Shown piece after piece: positions 8,586-15,238 of a stretch of DNA of 64,000 nt (its first letter is position 1; the number at the start of each line of letters is the position of its first letter). A model generated the notes under the pieces. The model was not told the origin of the DNA and made no database searches. It saw only the letters and a program-made list of their open reading frames with translations. Location: contig NZ_WOTN01000004.1 in the NCBI RefSeq assembly GCF_010993745.1, positions 1,240,001 to 1,304,000 on the forward strand, given 5' to 3'. The DNA comes from Fodinicola acaciae (GTDB lineage Bacteria; Actinomycetota; Actinomycetes; Mycobacteriales; HKI-0501). A program made the translations under genes and the position numbers.

Positions 8586-9533
8586 TTATCGCACCACCAC
8601 CGGTGTCGAGCCGCGCCACCGCAGCCCGGCGGCGAACATCCCTCTGCCGCTGGGAATGTTGGCGTGGAAGACGATGTGGTCGCCGACCAGGTCCTGGCCG
8701 CCGGGGTTGGCGATCGCGCCGGGCCAGGTCGAGCTGTCCATCACGTACGTGCCGGACTTCCGGTACGGCCCGGTCAGCTGCCACGCGGTCGCGAACTTCA
8801 CGTGGTAGTCGACCGTGTAGGGATTTGCCGAGTAGAGCAGGACGAACCGGCCACCGTGCCGGACGATCACCGGCGCCTCGATCACGTTGTTCTCGTCACC
8901 GGCCGGATCCGCGGTCAGCAGCCGCGTACGCGGACCGGTGAAGGTGAGCCCGTCGGCGGCGACCGGCTGCAGCCAGATCGACGCCGGCCGGTCGTGCGCG
9001 TTGGCATTGTCTTTGTAGACAAGGAAATGCCGGCCGCCGACCACCAGGCTGGACGGGTCGATCGCGCCGTCCACCGGGTCGCACACGAGCGGCGCGTCGC
9101 CGACGTTGTGGAACGGCCCGGTCGGCCGGTCGGCGAGCGCGGCGCCCACGCACTGCACCTGGCCGTGGACGTTTGCCGCGAAATACATCAGAAACCGGCC
9201 GTCCGGCCGGCGCGACACGTCCGGAGCCCAGATCAGGTTGGTGCCGCTGCCGGGGTCGAAGTCGGTCCACGACGGCGCCTGCGGCAGCGCGTCGACCGGC
9301 CCGACCGACCAGGGTCCGGTCACCTTTTTGGCCGAGGCGTACGGAATGTTTCGCAGGCCGTCGGCGTACGTGCTGTTGGTTGAGTACGCGTAGTAGGTGT
9401 CGCCGACCCGCAGGACGTCGGGATCGGGGAAGTCGCGGTTGATCAGCGGCGCCGGCGTGGCGTACGCCGGAGTGCCGGCTGCCAGCGTGAAGAGCGCGGC
9501 CACCAGGGCGACCACGGCGCGACGGACGGACAT
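8586..9533 (-). CDS. Secreted glycoside hydrolase family 43 protein
   Basis: Five-bladed beta-propeller glycosidase expected to act outside the cell on arabinan or xylan side chains. Signal peptide MSVRRAVVALVAALFTLAAG ending TPAYA at about residue 25. GH43 residues visible: general base Asp in NRDFPDPDVL, the pKa-modulating Asp in DGAIDPSSLV and the general acid Glu in NVIEAPVIV. The ATG at 9533 has AGGAG six bases upstream; longer in-frame readings precede the signal peptide and are unlikely. First gene of a pair with the methyltransferase. The precise GH43 subfamily and substrate are not clear. Confidence 0.87.
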   Translation of the reverse strand: MSVRRAVVALVAALFTLAAGTPAYATPAPLINRDFPDPDVLRVGDTYYAYSTNSTYADGLRNIPYASAKKVTGPWSVGPVDALPQAPSWTDFDPGSGTNLIWAPDVSRRPDGRFLMYFAANVHGQVQCVGAALADRPTGPFHNVGDAPLVCDPVDGAIDPSSLVVGGRHFLVYKDNANAHDRPASIWLQPVAADGLTFTGPRTRLLTADPAGDENNVIEAPVIVRHGGRFVLLYSANPYTVDYHVKFATAWQLTGPYRKSGTYVMDSSTWPGAIANPGGQDLVGDHIVFHANIPSGRGMFAAGLRWRGSTPVVVR

Positions 9534-9884
9534 CGACGGCTCCTGAGGGGTGCGACGGGACCCTATTTTTCTCACGTTGGAAAACAATTGCGCGAGCCAT
9601 TGTCCACATCTGGCAGCCGAGTTTTGCGGCAGTAGCTCCTGGTTTGCCAGCTAATGGGGGTTGCCAGGCGAGCTAATGTCGACGCCGGCGCGACGCGTTG
9701 TCACGGGTAGGCGCCGAGGGTCTGGCGGCAGACCCGATGACACCGGGGATGTGCGGCACGAGCGCCGGTTGGCCGGCGCCGGCTCGTACGTCCGTCGCGC
9801 TGGACGCGCGTGGTCGGGGGAGGCTCCGGTGCTGGCGGGGTCCCGCTGGCGAACTGCCAGCGGGGACCAGTCACAGCTTCGGGG
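9534..9884. other. Intergenic region without a convincing gene
   Basis: This 351-bp stretch separates the GH43 promoter from the end of the DeoR-like gene. I see no open frame with family resemblance. It holds a hairpin at 9839-9868 and, near 9648 and 9672, two direct copies of AGCTAATG, which could be a regulator site for the GH43 pair. Confidence 0.5.
9839..9868 (-). terminator. Hairpin after the DeoR-family gene
   Basis: Stem GGTCCCGCTGGC / GCCAGCGGGGACC with a five-base loop and one bulged base, 17 bp downstream of the DeoR-family stop codon. It fits a terminator of the kinase-phosphatase-regulator operon. No strong T tract follows. Confidence 0.6.
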
Positions 9885-10670
9885 TCACAGGGACGCGACC
9901 TCCACGGTCACGCCACCGTCGCGGATGTCGGCGAGCTGGTCCTCCTTGATGCCGGAGTCGACGATCAGCAGGTCGAAATCCGTCAGCGGACACAGCTGGT
10001 GCAGCGCGCGCCGGCCGATTTTCTGTGAGTCCATCAGCAAAATCCTGGTGTGCGCGGCGCGCAGCATGGCGCGCTTGGTGAGCACGATCTCCTGCTCCTG
10101 GTGATAGGCCATCTCGTGCGTCATCGCCGACGTACTCACGAAAACCACGTCGACGGTGAGCTGCGAGATGGCGTCGATGCAGCCGACACCGCCAAACGAG
10201 TCGTGCGTGTGGGAGTATTCGCCGCCGAGCGCGATCAGCCGGATGTCCGGCATCTTCCTCAGCACGTCGATCGCGCCGATGTAGTTGGTGACGACGGTCA
10301 GCGGCGACACGTCGCCGAGCAACCGCGCCACCGCGAGCGTCGAGGTGGCGTCGTCGAGCATCACCGCCATGCCGGCCTCGACGTGCTGGCGCGCGACCCG
10401 CGCCATCGCGGCCTTCTCGGCTTGCCTGCTCTGCAGCCGAAACTCGATGTTGCTCTCGAAAACGCTGGACGGTTGCGCGGACACACCGCCGCGGAACTTC
10501 CGTACGATGCCCTGCCGCGACAGGTCCTCCAGATCGCGGTGCACGGTCATCAGGCTGACGCCGGTCAGGTCGGCGAGCTCGTTGGCGGTCGCGGACTCGT
10601 GGTCGAGCACATACCTGGCGATCATCTCCTGGCGAGCCCGGCGGGCCGATGCGGGCTTTTGTGCGTCCAT
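9885..10670 (-). CDS. DeoR/GlpR-family sugar-responsive repressor
   Basis: A 261-residue regulator. The N-terminal DeoR helix-turn-helix is at residues 16-70 (RQEMIARYVLDHESATANEL, then TGVSLMTVHRDLEDLSRQG). The C-terminal DeoR sensor domain, which binds phosphorylated sugars in relatives, follows (VVTNYIGAIDVL, LIALGGEYSHTHDSFGG). It is the last gene of an operon with an FGGY kinase and a histidine phosphatase, so it likely responds to the kinase product. The inverted repeat at 12814-12844, upstream of the kinase, is a candidate operator. Confidence 0.9.
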   Translation of the reverse strand: MDAQKPASARRARQEMIARYVLDHESATANELADLTGVSLMTVHRDLEDLSRQGIVRKFRGGVSAQPSSVFESNIEFRLQSRQAEKAAMARVARQHVEAGMAVMLDDATSTLAVARLLGDVSPLTVVTNYIGAIDVLRKMPDIRLIALGGEYSHTHDSFGGVGCIDAISQLTVDVVFVSTSAMTHEMAYHQEQEIVLTKRAMLRAAHTRILLMDSQKIGRRALHQLCPLTDFDLLIVDSGIKEDQLADIRDGGVTVEVASL

Positions 10671-10681
10671 GCGGCCTGAGC

Positions 10682-11296
10682 CTAGAAGGTCCGGCCTTCG
10701 GCCACTAACGGGGCATTGAACCTTTCCAGCCTGAACATCCGGTCAGTGACCAGCAGATCTGTCCTGGAAACGTTGTCAGGGCCGCGAAGCAGCCGGCGAT
10801 ACGCGGACAGCTCGATGCCGAGGACGCGGCACAGCGCCAGCCGGATGGCGGTGTTGTGGCCGACGACCAGCACATGTTCGCCGCGATGGCGTTCTGCCAG
10901 CGACAACAGGCAGTGCCGCATTCGTTCGGCGGCGTCGGAAATCGTTTCCGCGCCAGGAAAAGGCGAGGCGACGGGATCGCGTACGAACGCGTCGGCGATC
11001 TCCGGCGGCAGCTCGGCGAGCGTACGTCCTTCGGCCTCGCCGAAATGCACCTCGCGCAGGTCGTCGTGGATGTCCGGCTCCAGACCGAGAATCCGCGCCG
11101 CCGGCGCGGCGGTCAGTCGCGACCGGGTCAGCGGCGAACAGGCGATCGCGTCCGGCTTGGCGACCGCGGCCCATTCGCCGAGCGCCTCGGCCTGTGCCAG
11201 TCCGGTGGCGGTGAGGTCCACATCGGACGATCCGGCATAGCGGTTGTCCGCGTGCCAAATTGTCTGTCCGTGCCGGACAAGGGTCAGCAGGGTCAC
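10682..11296 (-). CDS. Histidine phosphatase family protein (phosphoglycerate mutase-like)
   Basis: A 204-residue phosphatase. The phospho-accepting His is in LVRHGQTIWHADNRYAG, the second His motif is VLVVGHNTAIRLALCRVLG, and Glu is in VHFGEAEGRTLAE. The GTG start overlaps the kinase stop by four bases (GTGA), so it is translationally coupled to it, and the DeoR gene follows 11 bases later. It probably dephosphorylates a sugar phosphate in the same pathway as the kinase; phosphoglycerate mutase activity is unlikely in this context. Confidence 0.87.
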   Translation of the reverse strand: MTLLTLVRHGQTIWHADNRYAGSSDVDLTATGLAQAEALGEWAAVAKPDAIACSPLTRSRLTAAPAARILGLEPDIHDDLREVHFGEAEGRTLAELPPEIADAFVRDPVASPFPGAETISDAAERMRHCLLSLAERHRGEHVLVVGHNTAIRLALCRVLGIELSAYRRLLRGPDNVSRTDLLVTDRMFRLERFNAPLVAEGRTF

Positions 11297-12777
11297 GAGT
11301 TTTCCTTCAACGGCAGCAATGCGCGCTCGGCGAGCCGGGCTGGCAGCCAGTCGCGGCGGCGCAGCTCGGCGACGAAACGGGCGTACGCCTCGTCGAAACG
11401 GCCGGTCCGGTCGCCGCGCGGCTCGAAGACACGGTCGATGCGAACCATGGTCTCGGCGGTCTCGGTCAGCCGGCCGGGTGGCGCGGCGGCCAGGATCGCC
11501 ATGCCGGCGGCGGCTTCCACGTAGGCCGGCACCGCGATCGGCCGGCCCATGACGTCGGCGCGCAGCTGGTTCCAGTAGCGGTTGCGGCTGCCGCCGCCGG
11601 TCGCGGTGAGCCGGCCACCGACCTCCGCGCCGATCGCCGCCAGCGCCGCGTACGCGAGACGCTCGGTGAAGGCGACCGACTGCAGGACGGCGGCGAACCG
11701 CGCCGTCTCGTCCGCCGGCACGCCAATCGAGAAGCCGTCCGCGTCCGGTGCCCGGAACGGGAACCGCTCACCGTGTCCGACCAGCGGATACGTCACGCCT
11801 GGCGCTGGCTCGCCGGCGGCAGCGGCGGCGGTCAGCCGGTCGAGCTCGTCGGCCGGGAAGTCGCGCGCCAGCACGCCGGCGCCGACGTTGGAGGCGCCGC
11901 CAGGCAGCCAGCCGCCGTCTGGATGCAGGTGCGAGTAGACGCTGCCGTCGGGGTCTTTGAGCAGCGTGGTCGAGACGCCTTTGATGGCCAGCGTGGTGCC
12001 GAGCACGGAGTTCCAGCTGCCGGGCCGCAGCGCTCCGGCGCCGATCTGCGCGGCGCAGCTGTCGGTGATGCCGGCGAGCACCGGCATGCCGGCGCGCAGG
12101 CCGGTGCGCTCGGCGGCCTTGGCCGTCAGCTGGCCGAGCGGCGTACCGGGAAGGACCAGGTCAGGCAGGATCGCCGGGTCGAGGCCGAGCGCGTCGAGCA
12201 CGTCGGTCGGCCAACGGCGCTCGATCAGGTCGGCGCCGGTTTTCAGCGCGTGGCCGGTGTCGGTGGCGACCGGGTGTCCGACCAGCCGCGCGGCGACGTG
12301 GTCGGCCTGGTGCTCGACCCGCCTGGCGCCGGTGAGCTGGCCGTTGGTCGCGAGCCAGCGGATCTTCGGCAGGCCCCAGGAGGCCTGGATCTGATAGCCG
12401 AGGCGGTCCCACAGCTGCGCGCCGGCCCGCTGGACGATCGCCGCCTCGGCCTCCGCGCGCGTGTCGTCGTACATCAGCGCTGGTCCGGCCGGTCGTCCGG
12501 CGTGGTCGACGACCAGCACGGTCCCGGAGGTGCCGCAGATCGCGGCGGCGCGTACGCGGCTGGCGTCGACGTCGGCCAGTGCCTGGCGGCTGGCCGCGCA
12601 GACCGCCGACCACCACTCGTCCGGATCCTGCTCGTGCGTCGACGCCGTACGCCGGTCGCTGGTCAGCGCCGCGAAACCGGCCGCGACCTGCACTCCGGTG
12701 GCGTCAAGCAGGACGACGCGCGCGCTCTGGGTGCCGACGTCGATGCCGGCCCACAGCTCGTCCCCCGCGTCGCGCAC
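11293..12777 (-). CDS. FGGY-family carbohydrate kinase (xylulokinase-like)
   Basis: A 494-residue sugar kinase. The N-terminal phosphate motif is AGIDVGTQSARVVLLD, the FGGY-C domain includes TGGGSRNRYWNQLRADVMGR and the site VLAGITDSCAAQIGAGA carries the catalytic Asp. It probably phosphorylates a pentulose or a related polyol-derived sugar. First gene of a three-gene operon with a phosphatase and a DeoR regulator; no isomerase, dehydrogenase or sugar transporter is next to it. The start is GTG with weak ribosome binding sequence. Confidence 0.88.
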   Translation of the reverse strand: MRDAGDELWAGIDVGTQSARVVLLDATGVQVAAGFAALTSDRRTASTHEQDPDEWWSAVCAASRQALADVDASRVRAAAICGTSGTVLVVDHAGRPAGPALMYDDTRAEAEAAIVQRAGAQLWDRLGYQIQASWGLPKIRWLATNGQLTGARRVEHQADHVAARLVGHPVATDTGHALKTGADLIERRWPTDVLDALGLDPAILPDLVLPGTPLGQLTAKAAERTGLRAGMPVLAGITDSCAAQIGAGALRPGSWNSVLGTTLAIKGVSTTLLKDPDGSVYSHLHPDGGWLPGGASNVGAGVLARDFPADELDRLTAAAAAGEPAPGVTYPLVGHGERFPFRAPDADGFSIGVPADETARFAAVLQSVAFTERLAYAALAAIGAEVGGRLTATGGGSRNRYWNQLRADVMGRPIAVPAYVEAAAGMAILAAAPPGRLTETAETMVRIDRVFEPRGDRTGRFDEAYARFVAELRRRDWLPARLAERALLPLKENS

Positions 12778-12813
12778 GTCCCGCAGCCACCCCGCGTCTC
12801 AGCAAGATCACAT

Positions 12814-12844
12814 ACATGAATGATAATTCTGTCGTTCTTCATGT
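12814..12844 (-). promoter_or_regulatory. Candidate operator for the sugar kinase operon
   Basis: Inverted repeat ACATGAA / TTCATGT with a 17-base AT-rich spacer, 37 to 67 bp upstream of the kinase start. The stretch is notably AT-rich for this genome. Placement suggests that the operon's own DeoR-family protein binds here. Inference from position and symmetry only. Confidence 0.5.
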
Positions 12845-12865
12845 TAATTGGAGTCAGCTGCGCGG

Positions 12866-13303
12866 TCAGGACAGGGTCGCGCTGCAGTTCGCGATCGCGT
12901 TGCTGCCGGTCGCGTCGCGGGTGTCGACCAGGTTGCCGTCGACGGTGATCGAGCAGGTGATTTTCCCCTGGTACGTGTCGTTGTTGCGGACGTACAGGTG
13001 GATGGTCGTGACGTCGGCGCCGTCGATCGTCTCGTAGTCCGTCCACGGCGAGTCGACGTAGCTCTCGGTCTGCGTGACGGCGGAGTCGTCGTCGTACTCC
13101 ACCTGGAAGACCGTGTCGTCGTCGGAGTCGGCTCGGTAGGTGACGGCGTGCACCCCGCCGGCCGTCGCCGAGCTGTCGACGGTCGGGTCGGCCGTACGCG
13201 AGGTCACCCAGACGACCGCGCCGGCGCCGCCGGCACACACGCACAGGACGATGACCAGCGCGCCGGCGACGATGCCGATGACGGCGCCGTTGCTCAGCCT
13301 CAT
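12866..13303 (-). CDS. Membrane-anchored MmpS-like protein
   Basis: A 145-residue protein with one N-terminal membrane segment (about 8-30, VIGIVAGALVIVLCVCAGGA) and an exported domain that follows the MmpS pattern: FQVEYDDDSA, SPWTDYETIDG, TTIHLYVRNN, KITCSITVDG, ANCSATLS, including the two Cys seen in that fold. MmpS proteins assist MmpL lipid exporters in mycobacteria; no mmpL gene lies nearby, so this is a stand-alone copy. The ATG at 13303 with GAGGG upstream is preferred over an earlier in-frame start at 13405, which would add unrelated sequence and overlap the divergent exporter's start. Confidence 0.7.
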   Translation of the reverse strand: MRLSNGAVIGIVAGALVIVLCVCAGGAGAVVWVTSRTADPTVDSSATAGGVHAVTYRADSDDDTVFQVEYDDDSAVTQTESYVDSPWTDYETIDGADVTTIHLYVRNNDTYQGKITCSITVDGNLVDTRDATGSNAIANCSATLS

Positions 13304-13403
13304 GCCCGTATCCCTCTGTCCCCCTCGTCCAGGAGCATACGCACTGACCAGCACCGACGACATTTCGGCGGATGACAAAGCGTTACCGGCCGACACTGGA
13401 CGC

Positions 13404-14765
13404 ATGGTCGCGATTCACCGTAAACAGTCCAGCTGGATGCCGCTGGCGACGCTGTGCCTCGGCTTTTTCATGGTCATCCTCGACGTCACGATCGTCACGG
13501 TCGCCAATCCGACCATCGGCGCGCGGCTGCACGCCGGCGTCACGGCTCTGCAGTGGGTCGTCGACGGCTACACGATGGTGTTCGCCGGCCTGTTGCTGAT
13601 CGCTGGCGGTCTCGGCGACCAGCTCGGCGCGCGCCGTGTTTTCGTTGCCGGATTGACGATTTTCACGCTCGCCTCGATCGCGTGCGGCCTGTCGCCGACG
13701 CCTGGCCTGCTCATCGCCGCGCGACTGGCGCAGGGTGCCGGTGCCGCGCTGATCGTGCCGACCTCGCTGTCCTTGTTGCAGGCGTCGTATCCCGACCGTG
13801 CGAGCCGAGCGCGCGCGTACGGCGTGTGGGCCGCGATGGGCGGGATCGCGGCGGCGGCCGGACCGGTGCTCGGCGGCGTACTCGTCACCGCCGTCGGCTG
13901 GCCGGCGGTGTTCTTCGTGAACGTGCCGGTCGGTTTGGCGGCGTTGCTGGGAACCCTGCGGTTCGTGCCGGAGACGGCGTCGACCGGCGTGGCGGTGTGG
14001 CCGGAGATCGGCGTGCAGGCCTTCGGCGTCGGTTTCCTGGCCGCGTTGACGGCTGGCCTGAACGAGGCGGGTTCGTCCGGTTGGACGGCCCCGCTGGTCC
14101 TCCTCGCGCTGGCCGTTTCCGTTGTCCTGCTTGGTGTTTTCGTACTTTTGGAACGCCGGTCGCGCGCGCCGATGCTGCCGTTGGGGTTGTTCCGGCGCGC
14201 GGAGTTTTCCGCGGCGGCCGTCGTGGGTGTGCTGATCAACGTCGGCTTCTATGGCCTGCTTTTCCTGGCGCCGCTGTATTTCAGCCAGGTCTATGGCTAT
14301 GGTCCGCTGCTCACCGGCCTGGCCGTACTCCCGCTGGCCGCCGTCGTGGCGCTGTCGTCGGCGGTGTCCGGTCGGGTGACGGCGAAGCTCGGACCGCGTA
14401 CGCCGATGCTGGTCGGCCTGCCGATCGGTGCGCTGGGTCTGCTCGGGTGGCTGGTCGCCGGCCCGTCGACGCCGTACGCGTTGCTGGTCGCGCCGATGAT
14501 CGCGGCCGGCTTCGGCATCTCGTTCACCATGCCGGCCTCGACCGCCGCGATCATGGAGGCGGCACCGGCCGACCGTGGCGGCGTCGCGTCGGCCGTGTTC
14601 AACGCGAGCCGCCAGGTCGGCACCGCGATCGGCGTCGGCGTACTCGGGTCACTGGCCGCCGCCGGTGGCTTGGTCGCCGGCCTGCACGCCGGCGTACTCG
14701 TCGGCGCCGCCGCCTTCCTGCTGGCCGCGACCGTGACCGCACTCTTCGTCCCGCGTACGACCTGA
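13404..14765 (+). CDS. MFS exporter (DHA2, EmrB/QacA type)
   Basis: A 453-residue drug/H+ antiporter-like membrane protein. Motif A GLGDQLGARRVFVAGL follows TM2, and the antiporter motif C region is GIAAAAGPVLGGVLV. The first helix has the DHA2 signature FFMVILDVTIVTVANPTI with an acidic residue in TM1. About 13-14 hydrophobic segments can be counted. It stands alone; the upstream divergent gene starts 100 bp away. The earlier part of the same frame (from 13140) is antisense to the MmpS-like gene and is not coding. Confidence 0.88.
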   Translation: MVAIHRKQSSWMPLATLCLGFFMVILDVTIVTVANPTIGARLHAGVTALQWVVDGYTMVFAGLLLIAGGLGDQLGARRVFVAGLTIFTLASIACGLSPTPGLLIAARLAQGAGAALIVPTSLSLLQASYPDRASRARAYGVWAAMGGIAAAAGPVLGGVLVTAVGWPAVFFVNVPVGLAALLGTLRFVPETASTGVAVWPEIGVQAFGVGFLAALTAGLNEAGSSGWTAPLVLLALAVSVVLLGVFVLLERRSRAPMLPLGLFRRAEFSAAAVVGVLINVGFYGLLFLAPLYFSQVYGYGPLLTGLAVLPLAAVVALSSAVSGRVTAKLGPRTPMLVGLPIGALGLLGWLVAGPSTPYALLVAPMIAAGFGISFTMPASTAAIMEAAPADRGGVASAVFNASRQVGTAIGVGVLGSLAAAGGLVAGLHAGVLVGAAAFLLAATVTALFVPRTT

Positions 14766-14825
14766 AAATGGCCCCCCGCTGCCAGAGTCCCCGCCGGCCC
14801 CGACAAAACCGCGCCGCTCCTCCCA

Positions 14826-14939
14826 ACTACCCGCTACAGCGCGAAACTGTCGTACCCCCCTGCCAATCTGGCCCCCACCCAAAACGGGCGGGGGGTGGGT
14901 TCGCGTGGCAACTTACATACATAGAAAGTTGATCTTGGC
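14826..14939 (+). repeat. Family A repeat, copy A1
   Basis: Core begins TACCCGCTACAGCGCGAAAC and continues through a GC-rich hairpin (CCCCCACCC, four bases, CGGGCGGGGGGTGGG) to the tail GTTGATCTTGG. It starts about 60 bp after the MFS exporter stop and is followed within ten bases by palindrome B2. Near-identical copies occur at 32896, 40397 and 45569, and a reversed one at 40659. Confidence 0.88.
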
Positions 14940-14948
14940 GTGCTCGGT

Positions 14949-15001
14949 GGTCGCATGGACCCCTTGCTTGCGTCAGACGCAAGCAAGGGGTCCATGCGAC
15001 C
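14949..15001. repeat. Family B palindrome, copy B2
   Basis: Perfect palindrome: 25-bp arms (14949-14973 and 14977-15001) with a three-base loop CAG. Compared with B1 the inner arm reads GACCCCTTGCTTGCGT instead of GCCACCATGCGTGCG, and the opposite arm changes to match, so pairing is kept while sequence differs. Confidence 0.92.
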
Positions 15002-15049
15002 AGGCAACAGCCCGCGCAAACCGACATTTAGCGCTACATGTCTCGCCGG

Positions 15050-15105
15050 ATGCACGCATGGTGGCCATGCGCGCATCCAACGCACGCATGGTGGCCATGC
15101 GCGCA
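15050..15105. repeat. Tandem half-copies of family B (B3)
   Basis: Two direct copies of the right half of a B element (GCATGGTGGCCATGCGCGC) 28 bp apart, at about 15055 and 15083. Each contains its own short palindrome GCATGGTGGCCATGC. They lie between B2 and the next gene. The flank 15106-15215 is a run of GGGCAAGC/GGGCAAGTGGC-type short direct repeats with no open frame of note. Confidence 0.8.
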
Positions 15106-15238
15106 CCCGGCACGGCGGCGCCGAGGGCAAGCGGCGCCGGGCAAGTGGCGCCCAGGGCAAGCGGCCCCACGTATGCCGTGACCAGCAAAAACGGCACTCG
15201 CGCCACATTCGGCCCGGCCGATGGGGGAGCATGGCCGG

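Noticed and set aside
12866-13303. MmpS-MmpL lipid export system
   Set aside because: Only an MmpS-like protein is present; the neighbouring exporter is MFS, not RND/MmpL.
14826-14939. Family A as part of a coding gene
   Set aside because: Frames through it stop at different points in each copy and conservation follows the DNA, including the hairpin, not any protein.
14949-15105. Possible CRISPR array
   Set aside because: The repeats are palindromes of differing sequence and scattered spacing, without regular unique spacers or cas genes.
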